Shown here: piece by piece, positions 46,375 to 57,500 of the stretch
How the letters are laid out: every line of letters begins with the position of its first letter
How positions within the stretch are numbered: position 1 is the stretch's first letter
Assembly: GCA_958298945.1 (NCBI GenBank)
Contig: OY282605.1
Span: 36,992,811-37,056,810 of the forward strand
Length of the DNA stretch: 64,000 nucleotides
Reading direction: 5' to 3'
From: Atherix ibis
Taxonomy: Eukaryota; Arthropoda; Insecta; Diptera; Athericidae
Position numbers and translations under genes: made by a program
Notes under the pieces: generated by a model
Databases searched by the model: none
What the model was told of the DNA's origin: nothing
What the model saw: the letters and a program-made list of their open reading frames with translations, nothing else

Positions 46375-47600
46375 CGAGGGTCAATAAGTCCTTAGAAAAT
46401 CCAAGAAATTGCGCTCGTAGTATCGGCAAAGATTTTTTTTTGTAAGTAGCTATATCGACAGGAAAGCTGTCAAAATTTCAGCTCGATCCATAGCGTAGGT
46501 CAATTTCTATCGTCGATTAAAGTTAACGACATTTATTTGTGCATAACAATGGAAAAAAGCGAGTTTAGGGCTGTCATCAAACATCTCCATTTGAAAGGCT
46601 TAAGCCCGAAAGAAATCAAAGTCGAGTTGGATGCAGTTCATGGCACATCTGTACCTGTGTTTGCGACGGTTTACAATTGGGTGAATGAATTTAAACGTGG
46701 CCGTTCATCCACAAAAGATGAACATCGTTCAGGACGCCCAGTTGAGGTGTCTACTCCTGAAATCATCGACAAAATCCACGATCGGATTTTGAACGATCGG
46801 CGAATTAAAGTGCGCAAATTAGTTGAGGCCACGGGCATATCATAAGGTACAGTCGCTTCAATTTTGCATGAAAAATTGTCTGTGAAAAAAATTTCGGCAA
46901 GATGGGTGCCGCGTTTGCTCTCAGAGGAGAATAAGCGCAATCGTGTAGTGGACTCTGAGGCTATGTTGGCACTCTTTCATCGCAATCCTGCCGAATTCCT
47001 TCGTCGATATGTCACTGTGGACGAAACCTGGATACACTACTACACTCCAGAAACGAAGAGACAGTCATCACAGTGGATTTTCAAGGGTGAACGGGCTCCG
47101 AAGAAGGCAAAAACTGTGTCATCGGCCGGCAAGGTTATGGCCACGGTCTTCTGGGATTCGCAGAGCATCATTTTTATCGACTACTTGGAAAAAGGAAAAA
47201 CAATAACAGGAGCGTATTACGCGTCGTTATTGAAACGGTTGAGCGAGGAAATCAAAGAGAAACGCCCCCATCTGAAGAAGAAAAAAATCCTCTTGCATCA
47301 GGACAATGCGCGTGTGCATACCTGCGCTGTTTCCATGGCCAAAACAGATTTGGCCCCGAGTGACTATTTTCTTTTCCCCAATCTGAAGAAATGGCTTGGC
47401 GGACGACGGTTCACTTCCAACGAGGACGTCATTGCTCAAACGGATGAGTATTTTGCAGAATTTCCGAAATCCTATTTTTTGGACGGGATAAAAATTTTAG
47501 AAAAACGGTTGTAAAAGGAGATTATGTTGAAAATAAAATTTTTTTTTTAAAAAAAACCGTTTTTTCCATCTTTTTCTAAGGACTTATTGAACGACCTTCG
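46375..47600 (+). mobile_element. mariner lineage 5 (46.4 kb copy)
   Basis: About 1.23 kb. Left end CGAGGGTCAATAAGTCCTTA, right end inverted match TAAGGACTTATTGAACGACC up to 47600, with TA on both sides. Transposase and termini resemble the 20.7 kb element but are clearly distinct. Confidence 0.92.
46549..47514 (+). pseudogene. mariner transposase with one stop and one in-frame deletion
   Basis: Start chosen at MEKSEFRAVIKHLHLKG (46549), the usual start of this transposase type. In frame from there: a helix-turn-helix region, GRPVEVSTPEIIDKIHDRIL, and EATGIS followed by one TAA stop at 46843-46845. The frame then runs open from GTVASILHEKLS to the end: RWVPRLLSEENKRNR, the first catalytic aspartate in YVTVDETWIHYYTPETK (near 47020), the second in LLHQDNARVHT (near 47295), and the third in DLAPSDYFLFPNLKK (near 47350). 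About 15 codons between the second and third aspartates are missing without a frameshift, so the spacing is D19D instead of D34D. A single nonsense mutation plus this deletion are the only major lesions. Confidence 0.92.
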
Positions 47601-47602
47601 TA

Positions 47603-48119
47603 TCTATTGTTCTATAATTAAATCCTTAAAGTAACTTGAAAATTTATAAAAATTAAGAATATCTCTGTGCAAGCTAGCGTCCCTCAGGATAACACTTTTG
47701 ATACAGTCATTTGATCAGCTGGTAAAAATTCTTTAAAAGCTACATAAAGTAAAGAAATAGGTTTCTGAGCATCAAAAGTAAACTAAAGTCCACTTCTTAG
47801 AACTATGTAGATACAAAAAATTCCCAAACGCTACTGAGAAGATTAGAACTCGATCGAAGATTCTTTCAGAAAAACTTGAAGTGGACTTTTGTCGGGCAGC
47901 ATCATCGGGCCACACTGTTTTCGAAATGAGGCTAGCACGATGGCAACTGTTGATAGCGACAGGTGCCAAGCCATGATAAACGATTATTTTTATCTTAATT
48001 AGATGATGTGAGCTTGGATAATATCTAATTTTAACAGTGTGGACTTGACACGTAAAAATAGAGACTAGGGACTTATTCCAGACGAAATTTCCACGTCGCA
48101 TTATTTTGAGACATGCTCA
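47603..48119. other. spacer, possibly worn Tc3-like sequence
   Basis: No frame is clearly recognisable. A 109-codon minus-strand frame (47772-48101) has no family resemblance that I can see. Confidence 0.25.
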
Positions 48120-48330
48120 TGTTAGCTAATCGCCAAGATCATGCAATTTAACGCCTTTGAACTTTTTTCTATAGGGTAACGATAAATTAATAGTTTATTC
48201 CAAATAACCGATAATATTTTCCGAATTGGGCAGTAACAGCATCCAAGCTATTGGTGAGATTCAGCCCCATTTATGCGGACCAGTAATCCAAAGGCAGATC
48301 TCTTACTGTAAACAAAGCCATGCAAATTAT
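48120..48330 (+). pseudogene. Tc3-like transposase C-terminal fragment
   Basis: Read across shifts: CNLTPLNFFL (near 48145, the SCDLTPLDFFLWGYVK motif around the last catalytic aspartate, with D replaced by N), KLIVYSK, then a segment ending IQAIGEIQPHLCGPVIQRQ (near 48240-48295). No upstream catalytic blocks could be identified. Confidence 0.45.
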
Positions 48331-50639
48331 TTCAGTGAATATATTTTTAACTAATAATTTTATTAAATTTACTTTTATTTTCAGAAAAAAATATTTAAAA
48401 TAGCTTGTATAAAACTCATTTTAATCAATTTAAAAGTTTAAACCCATATGGACTTACAGACTTCAACTTTGAGGTTTAAATAATCCTTCCAATTGTCCGC
48501 TGACTCGAATTCTGATTAAACGAGATCTTCATTTCCCTCTTATTGATGATTTGCTCGTGTAACGTCAAAAAATTCCAGGTATGTTCCAAAAATAAAATTG
48601 GAAAACCTTTATCCTTTTGCAAAAGTCAGTAACCTTTTCCAGAATCGTCAGAATTATTTGTGAGATATTTAAAATAGTATTGGTTTAGCTTTGATATATT
48701 AAAATGGTATAATTTTTCTATTACATCCTGTTACTCATTCTTTCAAATCCTGTTACATATTCACAGCTACAATATACTTTTGGATTGGATCCTTGAAGTA
48801 CATAAATTATATCCACAACTGAACAATCGTTACAATTCTTTTATGTAAATGACAAAGAGCGTGCCAAAATACTTATACCACTTTTATATCTTAGCTATAT
48901 GGCTTAAATTTTTTTCAGACCCAATTTATATGAAAGCTAAAAATATAATAGGTCCAAAAAAATTTATTTTTACAAAACATATTTAGAAAATGTTCAGTTT
49001 TAATTTTCAAAAATTATATTCTATCATAAAAATCATTTAATTTGATTACTCCTGTTACTATTTTTGTAATTTGCCAAATGTTTTCCAAACATAAATTTTT
49101 TATAAAAAACATATTTTTATCTTTGGACAATACCAGAAAGGATAATAATATTTTGCTAAAAATATTGAAAACTTTGAAAATATTTCCTTATAATTTTTGT
49201 TCAAGTATATAATAGGAAATGAAAAATATGCATAAATGTTTATGAATAGTAGTCATCTGATATTGACTCGAAAAACTTTTCAGTATCTATAAAATTTTAT
49301 CCAAAAAATAACATTTAATCATTTTTATCGTAGAAAAGCTAATTTTTATATCCGTTTTTCATATTCAAAATAAAACCAAATATATGCGCATAGTTTGCCA
49401 AAATAACAATGAGGATAATTTTTAAAGTTTTGATTTTGTTTACAAAATATTATAAATAAAATTGCACATGAAAATTTCGGAAAACGTTTTCTTGGAAAAT
49501 ATATTCCGGATATTGATAATTTTCTTATTCAGAAATTCTTGTTTTATCTATAAAAGTTTTGAAAGACCTTTTGGAGTAGTATTCAATTTATGGGAGTTTG
49601 AGAAGTTATCTTTTATTTGGGAAATTTTTGAAAAGAAAACCATTTGATAGCTTATATCCTCTAATAAACTTTCTTGTATTTATTTATCAATTAAAAAAAT
49701 TTTGGTAAATAAATATAATTTTAAAAAGGTTTCCACAAATCTGACTTAATAGATGGAAAGTGACTTTTATTCTTAATCGAAAGCTGCTTCCTCCTGAATA
49801 GGTAATGGCAACGTAATTCCAAAATGTACTCAAGTCCGCTACTTTGCGTAGATTAACCTGAAACTCACATACTAGACTAAAAAGTCTTGACAGTAGCAGA
49901 CCTAATCGATAATAACTTTAATAGTGAAAAAAATTTTAAGAAAAACAAAATTTTAAAAGCGGTAAAAGGCCGAGGCTTCACTGTTTTTCTGATCTTACGC
50001 TGCAGCTCAAAATAAAGGCAATTAATTTTATAATGCACGCATAGACAAGCAGAAAGGATCAACACATTGACTAAATTTTAGAAATCCAATAATACTGAAA
50101 TTCTGGGTAAGGAAACTTTTCCATTCTTTTCTTTTCGGTAACCAACGTCTTCCTTCATGCCATTCCTGTGACGCGTTTAACTTACTGGCTCTCTTATCCT
50201 AAACGAATGCCACTTAATCCAGAATTTCTCTATAAATAGGATTTTTTCAATTGTGGAGCTGCAAGACCCAACTATTCCATGTCCTTGTCCTTATTTGAAT
50301 TTACTAAAGTGAGCAAAATTTAATAATTTTTAATTGCTCCCTCCGACTAACTATCGACCCCTTTCATTAGTGGAGCTGACAATGCCAACTCATATGCAAC
50401 ATGATATCGTGAAATGGCCTCGTAGTCGTGGCACTATGAATAGGACGCCCTCATCTCTTTCGTTACACTTCTTTAAATACTATCGAATGGGGAAAGCGGA
50501 CCATCTTTGTAGGGCTTTTGATTTTGTGGAGCAGGCAAAAGTCACACGGTCTTTAATAAGGTGAATAGAGAAGCTGAGCAGTTACACGAAATCCCTTTGC
50601 TGACAAAAACTAATTGATGGTGTTTAGCTGACTGCTGGG
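48331..50639. other. AT-rich spacer, nothing firm recognised
   Basis: AT-rich to about 49700. 50100-50640 is richer in GC, with a 76-codon + frame (50334-50564) that I cannot assign. It may belong to the W repeat that follows. Confidence 0.3.
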
Positions 50640-51080
50640 AGAGGTGGAGTGTCTTTGATGTACTTCAGCATATATCAATATCTGCGATGTCCAATCTGAC
50701 GTAAAATTTACCTTTTTCTAAGCATTTCAAGGAACTTTACAGTTAATCGACAGTTCGACCTCCCAAAATCCCGCACTTGTTCAATATTTTGATCAGTTTT
50801 CCTAGAGTGAGGTTCATCCTCCACTAGTTTTCGATGTGTAATATATAAAATGTGTACTCTTAGTAAGTAATACTTTCTTCAGGATAGTTGAGAATTTTCT
50901 GGAGTCCCAATCGGAGATTAGCGAAGTTAAACACGAAGGTTGAAGACCTATCCTTACTCCAAATGTAAAAACACAATTTCACTTATCAGGTTTTATAGAG
51001 TCACGTACTTACCGAACGGGCTTAAAAATTGTAGTGTACGTCTAGAAGGGAGTAACGTTTTCTGTCTAGCTCGTTTGTTA
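50640..51080. repeat. W-family repeat copy W2
   Basis: ATCTGCGATGTCCAATCTGACG (near 50680), AGCATTTCAAGGAACTTTAC, CAGTTCGACCTC, TATTTTGATCAGTTTT and CTCCACTAGTTTTCG match, in the same order, 60055-60220. ACTTACCGAACGGGCTTA...CGTCTAGAAGG near 51005-51050 matches W1 at 24978. Non-coding and moderately diverged. Confidence 0.55.
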
Positions 51081-51139
51081 TACGAGCTAACTATCATGAG
51101 AGTTTGTGTATTCGGTATTAATTGTTCACTAACTGCGTA

Positions 51140-52042
51140 CGAGGGCTGTTCAAAAAGTATCGCGAATTTTGAATTTCAGCGGGCTACGTATATTCGGTTT
51201 TCGATTTTTTTTGTGGCGTTATATTGGTACTCATGTTTCTCATTTATGCGGACAAGTTCGGACATTTTAAATGTTCAGTTAATTTTTGACAGTTGCTTTG
51301 ATTGCACGTGTTTTGGCTCGTCTTCGATTTTTGCTCAGTTTCGACTAAAAACAGCATCGCATTAATATTGTTAAGGAGCTGTTGGAGTCTGTCCACGACG
51401 ACCCAAATTTGCTCCAGAGGGTCATTACTGGTGACGAATCATCGGTTTATGGTTAAGACGTAGAAACCAAAACTGAATAATTCCAATGGCCACAAGAGCC
51501 AAAACCGGAAAAAAGCGCCTAGTACGGTTGAATGTGAAGGTTTTCTGTACAGTTTTCTTCGATTGCAGGGGCGTGGTGCATCATGAGTTCTTGCTACAGG
51601 GTAGAATGGTCAATAGGGAATATTACCTACAAGTTATGCGCAAGTTCCGCGAAGCGATCCGCCAGAAACGCCCGGATTTGTGGAAGAACAAAAATTGGCT
51701 TTCGCCATTTTTGGCCAAAAACAATACACTAATAATGCCGCAGCCACCGTATTTCATATATCTGCCCCCCTATGACTCTTTCTTATTCCCGAAACTGAAG
51801 AGCTCCATGAAAGGACGACGCTACGCTACGATTGAGGAGATAAAGACTGCATCGAAGGAGGTGCTGAACATGATTACAAAAAATGATTTTTTGAAGTGCT
51901 TCGAGGATTGGAAAAAACGTTGGCACAAGTGTATAATATCTGGTGGGGATTACTTTGAAGGGGAGAAAATAGATATTCATGAATAAATAAATAATTTTTG
52001 AAAAAAAGCACAAAATTCGCGATACTTTTTGAACAGACATCG
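51140..52042 (+). mobile_element. mariner copy D, internally deleted
   Basis: 903 bp, flanked by TA. Left end CGAGGGCTGTTCAAAAAGTA, right end inverted match. It carries exactly the two deletions of copy B: TTCGATTTTTG joined to CTCAGTTTCGAC (near 51332), removing the start codon and N-terminus, and CTTTCGCC joined to ATTTTTGGCC (near 51705), removing the second catalytic motif. B and D therefore descend from one deleted element that moved again. Confidence 0.92.
51333..51986 (+). pseudogene. mariner transposase remnant (copy D)
   Basis: No start codon. The first catalytic aspartate is in VITGDESSVYG (near 51425). A 166-codon open frame (51486-51986) spans the middle and C-terminus. The second catalytic block is deleted, and the third region reads PPYFIYLPPYDSFLF, a degraded YSPDLAPCDFFLF with its aspartate kept. 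Confidence 0.85.
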
Positions 52043-52044
52043 TA

Positions 52045-53779
52045 TATCCTGTTACCAAAAAAATTTAAATTTTCGCTCAACATATCATCACAATCCAGTC
52101 GTAAAAGAACTTTCTTCTATTTATTGAACTCCACGAAAATACTAAAGCAAGCGGAAAATAATGCGACTGACGCCACGAAATTAATAAGTATCTTATAATT
52201 TTGATTAAGTGGAGAAATGCTACTTCAGTGCTCCACGATATTGTAAATTAATTTGCGATTTAAATCTGCTTGCAAAAATATATTTTCTATTATAGATATT
52301 AAATTATTTATAATATAAAGAACCGTTTAGTTAAGTAGTGATAGTATTTAATTCCTTTTTAAATAATAGTATAAATAGCACATATGAAATACGTCTGAGA
52401 TACGCTTATAGTCTTTTTTAATTAATTTTGTGTAATCAAAATATGAAATTATGACAGTAGCAATATATAAACTTAATGAAGAAACTTCAACTTCGAACAA
52501 CTTTAAAACTCTTGTAGGTAGTTTTTGTGATTTATGAAAAAATTAGTTCTACTAAAGTAAAGATAAGAATAAGAAGGAAAATAAATTACTTTTCATAAAG
52601 TCTTTGGATCTTCCAACTGAAGATAGTTTGCAGTAGATGGAAGAGTAGGAAATATTTACAAACTACAAAGAAATATGCCCAGTTTTTCAAAAATCATATT
52701 CACGTCTATATGTATAGGAAAAATTTATACTTTCATATTACAAGTTAATTAAAAAGTTTCCTATCTTACCTTTTGTTAGGACATTAGTAAACTTTTATAG
52801 AAAATTATAAAACCGATTTTTCAGATACTCTTAAGGATTTAATTCAAAGAGTTCCTTTAACTGAACTTAAAACCTAAACCTTGACTAAAAGTACTATTAA
52901 TTAAAATTATGAACTTTTATTTTTTATATGTATTTCACTAAATAGATTCTTTTGAAAAGTTTTTATTAGAAAATTAACTTATTTTCGTATGAGGGAAAAA
53001 AATATATAAAACAAATGTTATTAATACCAACAGAAAAAGAGGAAAAAGAGGAAATATTTCCAAAGAAATATGCATTGTACATGCCGAAAAATATCGTATT
53101 TTGTATATTGTATGAGAATATTTGTGCTGTACAAAAGAATATCAATACATCTACACAAGTATGGATTGTTATAAGTGAATATGTGATTTGTTGCGGAAAA
53201 TTAACCTGAAGTTGTTATGACATGGGTGAACCCTTCAGGAATTAAATAAATGGAATTTAATTTTGTTAAGTGAAGTAAATGTACTGGCAATAATAGAATC
53301 CATTACATAGTACACTTCGACAAACAGAAAGTTCCGTGTGCAATGGACGCTGTTCCTTATAAGTAATATACGAGATTGAAGTAACAAAAAGCAAATACAA
53401 TTATGCAAGGACCTTTATTCTTAGAGATCGTATGTTAAGCAAATAATAGCTGTATACCAGACATTGGCTAAATTTACTATATCCTATATGATTTTCTAAT
53501 TCACTTGAAATTTTCTCTACTTTTCCAAGTATTTACGAATTGTATTCATTTCTGAAAGTATTAAACTGTTTAGTATATTAGTATTTTTAGAAAATTTTTA
53601 AAAATCCATTTCAGTTAAATTGTAAAATATTTCCATTTAATAAGCCAGTCTTTAAGTGGTTATTTTAATTAAAAAGTACAGTTGAATGAGAATATTCACT
53701 TGCATTTATGTTATTTCGCAAATAAGGACGAGAGTGTTTAAACTTTAGTTTTCATTTTATATATAATTTTTACCAAGAA
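52045..53779. other. AT-rich spacer, nothing recognised
   Basis: AT-rich with no supported gene or repeat. Confidence 0.4.
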
Positions 53780-54430
53780 GGATTAACCAATTTATGGTTT
53801 AGAAAATGAAGTTTAACAAAATATATTTGAAATTTTTATTTTGTTATATTGTTTTAACGTTGCACAAATATAACATCATTCAAATGGAAAGTAATTAATG
53901 ATGAGTTTTTTTCACCTTTTAAGGTAATTACTGATGACTTTTTTGTACATTTTCAGCTGTAATTTGGCCATCACTTGACGAATTTTAGTTTTGTACATTT
54001 TCAGCTTTAATTTTTTTGTGTGTAAATACAATTTTTTTACATACAATATTTAAACAAGAAACATTTAGACGGCGTCAAAGCGCATGATCTTGGAGGCCAA
54101 TTGCCATAACCAAATTTTCAAATTACGTGTCGTGGGAACTTTTCGTGAAATAAAATCAAAATTTATCATATTCTGTAACTTGTGGCATCATTTTGTTGAA
54201 ATCACATATAGTTCGCATTAAAAAGTTTAGGCCAAAAAAAAATCGGCCGTCATATGGGCATAGTGCTGAGAGTTGGTCTCTTATTTTTAAAAAAACACGG
54301 GCCGGTGACATCTTCAGACCAAAATGCACATAAGACAATATTTTATGTGGATACAATGGCTTTTTCATAGTTATTTGTAAATTTTGTTAGCCTCATATAT
54401 AGCAGTTTTAGAGCGAATTTATAGAAAAAT
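53780..54430 (+). repeat. N-family repeat copy N9
   Basis: Left terminus GGATTAACCAATTTATGGTT, then the family blocks GTAATTTGGCCATCACTTGA (near 53960), CAATTGCCATAACCAAATTT, ACGTGTCGTGGGAACTTTTC (near 54125) and TTCAGACCAAAATGCACATA (near 54313). It also holds a short internal duplication of TTTTGTACATTTTCAGCT (near 53940 and 53990). The right terminus was not found. Confidence 0.75.
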
Positions 54431-54840
54431 CTTTCAGAAATTGTCAATAATTAATATTGGTAACAAAATGCGATATTTCTTAGTTAAAATTAAGTTAAAA
54501 TTTTTAGTAAATTATTTTTTCCTTACATCCACATTGCATCATTTTTAAGGACCAATAATTGAATTTCAGCGGAATTAATCTAATTTTAGGATAATAATGT
54601 ATTTTTACCATTTTTTTTTTAAAAAAAAATTTACCTTAAATGGTAATAAAAATAATAAAACTATTAAAATGTAACAAAAAAAAAATAAATAAAAAAACGA
54701 TATTTTTATTATTACAGAAACTCCCAGAAGGTTTTTAGCAAAGAAAAAATAATTGTTTTGAAAATACTTTGGGGACAATATCTGCAAAAATAATAAAAAT
54801 TACTTTGGTAGTTTGTGATATTTGGTTATTAAAATAATAT

Positions 54841-55080
54841 ATGGTCCAGATTAACATATTTAAGTTGAAAATAAAAAAAATTGGTCAGCTTATGGCCGAA
54901 GCGTTTAGAATCGACGGTAACAAAACTCCTTCTTCATTTTCAAAGAAATACGCTACAATGAAAACTTTCTACCGAAATGCACATCAGAAAGTCACTTTTT
55001 GTAGATACGATGGATTTTCTATAGTAACTCTTAGAGTTTCAAAGGTTTTTACATAGCAATTTTGCGTAATGAGGAGGTAT
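54841..55080 (+). repeat. N-family repeat copy N10 (3' part)
   Basis: TAGAATCGACGGTAACAAAA, CTTCTTCATTTTCAAAGAAA and GCACATCAGAAAGTCACTTT match the same region of N5, N3 and N8. No terminus seen. It is separated from N9 by AT-rich DNA and repeats part of N9's content, so it is a separate copy. Confidence 0.65.
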
Positions 55081-55616
55081 CTACCAAGCAAGAAATAAGG
55101 TGCAGCGCTGAAGAAAATAATTCGCGAAATGTGTCTACACGTACAATTACTAAATTCGTAGATCGTTTTATAATTTATAAAAACATTAATCTTATTTTAC
55201 GAATCTTTTTATACTAATGGAAGTTTTTAATTTTAAAAATATTTAAATTTTATATGGCAAATTTATTATAAAATTATAAATTATTGAAATTCTACTTTCC
55301 AAATTTTTTTGATTAATTTGTAAATTTCTGTTTTAATTTTTTCAACAAATTAAAAGTTTTTGAAAATATTAATTTTTTCTATTATAAACCAAAGGTTGAC
55401 AAATTTTAATATGTACATATTTTTATTCTTTTTTAATAGAGCCCTCCTCTATGGACAGATACTTCATTTAGTCGTTATGTAGAACTCCCAATGTAGAACT
55501 AAGAACCCACCTGAGCTAAGAACTACACAGTATATTTTATGTTACAGATCGAATTTTTTTTTAATAACTATTAAACGAAATGTAATTTTAAAGTCATATT
55601 TTATTGATTGATTATA
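55081..55616. other. AT-rich spacer, nothing recognised
   Basis: AT-rich with no supported features. Confidence 0.4.
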
Positions 55617-56759
55617 CGAGGTCTTTTCAAAAATTATTGTGAATTTTGAATTTCCGCGGGTTACGTATATTCGATTTTTGATTTATTTTTGTGGCGTTAT
55701 GTTGGTACTCATGTGTCTCACTTATGCCGACAAGTTCGGCCATTTTGAATGTTCAGTTAATTTTTGACAGCTACTTTGCTTGCACGTGTTTTGGCTCGTT
55801 TTCGATTTTTGACCATTACAAAAAATTGATTAAAGAATCAGTTGCGGGAACAAGAAAAAGTTACATAGGGTCAGATCTGGGGAATACGGTGGCTACGGCA
55901 TTATTAGTGTGTTATTTTTGGCCAAAAATTCGTGCACAAGCAACGATGTGTGAGCAGGGGCGTTATCATGGTGCAAAAGCCAATTTTTGTTCTTCCACAA
56001 ATCCGGGCGTTTCTGGTGGATTGCTTCGCGCAACTTGCAGGTTATATTCATTATTGACCGTTCTACCCTGTGGCAAGAACTCATGATGCACCACGCTCCT
56101 GCAATCGAAGAAAACTGTAAGCAAAATCTTCACGTTCGACAGAACTTGGAACGCTTTTTTTGGTCTTGACTTATGCGGCAGCTTCCATTGGGATGATTGA
56201 GCTTTGGTTTTCACGTCATAACCACAAACCCATTATTCGTCACCAGTTATGACCCTCTGGAGAAAATTTTGGTTGCTCCTTAGCAATATTAATGCGATGG
56301 TGTTTTTGGTGGAAATTGAGCAATTTTGGTATGTATTTCTCAGCGACCCGTCTCACACTCAAATCATTGGCACGAGCCAATCGATATGTTTAAGTCCTAA
56401 GCAACTTCTCTAACGGTGATCGACTATTGGCCAATACTATTTTCTTCACTTCATCAATGTTTTCGTCTGTTGTTGTCGGCCCTCTGAGAACATTTTGTAC
56501 CACCGATAAACGTTGCGTCGGTCCAAAGTAGCTTCACTTAATACGACAGTCACCATTCCGAATACGTCCGCGAAATTAATTTTATTTTTCACACAAAAAT
56601 TGATACAGATTCTTTGATCCATTTTTTGGATTGGGCAAAAATTTAAGATGAGCCAAAACACGTGCACACAAAGCAGCTGTTAAAAAATTAACTGAACAAT
56701 CAAAATGGCCGAACTTGCCGGGAAATTCAAAATTCGCCATTATTTTTGAACAGACCTCG
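55617..56759. mobile_element. inverted chimeric mariner E
   Basis: About 1.14 kb, flanked by TA. The left 230 bases are the forward 5' end of the A-F mariner up to AAAGAATCAGT. The sequence then switches at TGCGGGAACAAGAAAAAGTT to the reverse strand of the transposase, entering near the third catalytic motif, and reads backwards to the 5' end of the element at 56759. Both termini are therefore 5' ends, and the normal 3' terminus is absent. Copy F has the same switch point. TA flanks suggest that the chimera moved as a unit. Confidence 0.88.
55850..56626 (-). pseudogene. mariner transposase remnant (copy E)
   Basis: On the minus strand the N-terminus starts MDQRICINFCVKNKI (near 56620) and continues TLDRRNVYRWYKMFSEG, followed by a small deletion. 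A worn middle part then leads to HHDNAPAHTSLLVHEFLAKN (near 55950), with the second catalytic aspartate intact. It stops at the inversion junction, so the third catalytic aspartate's surroundings and the C-terminal quarter are absent. No B/D-type N-terminal deletion is present. Confidence 0.8.
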
Positions 56760-56774
56760 TATATTTAATAGAAT

Positions 56775-57500
56775 GTGGGTCAAATGCCTACCTTTGGCCG
56801 CGTCGCAAAGGCCAGCTCTTTGACGCACATTTTTGATAACATTTTCGCAGACTTCTGGTATTATTTCAGCAATTTTGTTTTGAATGTTATCATTAATCAT
56901 CAATATACTTAAGCAAGTACCTCTTTATGATGAAATCGGGAGGGTTCAAATTAGGGTATTGTAGGAGGAAGTCGATATCACCACTTTTTGACATTATTCG
57001 GCCGGAAAAAAATTCTCTCAAAATTTACAATGTAGCACGAGATATGTGTGATGTGGCATCGTCCTATGGGAATCACATTTTCTGTAGGCCTAATTGATCC
57101 AATTTGAGCAAAAGCAACTTTCCCAACAAATCCCGATAGCGGTCACCAGTAACTGATATAGCATTAGCTCCAGCATAATCAAAGAAATATGGCCCAATCC
57201 AAATGCCGGACCATACACTTACTCTACGATGGTGTAGTGGTCTTTTTTGTATTAGTTGAGGCTGTTCAGTGCTCCAATAGCGGCTATTCTGTTTAATAAT
57301 AAAGCCAGCCAAGTTGAAGTGTGCTCTGTCACTCAAAATGATATTTTATTAAAAAATACATGATGGACGTATTCCCAATTTTTGTCGATGAGAGGTACCC
57401 TGGTTATTAAGCAACACTCTGCCTCACTGCGTCAATCTTTTGAGGTTAGTTATCCCCTAGTCTTCACCTTATCTTCCAGTATATGCACATTTTCAAAATT
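56775..57500 (-). mobile_element. Tc3-like transposon relic (minus)
   Basis: Minus-strand translation gives ILSDRAHFNLAGFIIKQNSR (near 57330), where the first acidic residue region FSDEAHF is recognisable. It continues WSGIWIGPYFFDYAGANAIS (near 57200), VTGDRYRDLLGKLL (near 57130), then worn catalytic sequence. The C-terminal tail is NIQNKIAEIIPEVCENVIKN, RQRAGLCDAAKGRHLTHI (near 56790-56890). The order fits Tc3-like transposases, as in 22397-23634, but it is a different lineage (GDRYRDLL versus the copy there). No ends found. Confidence 0.65.
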
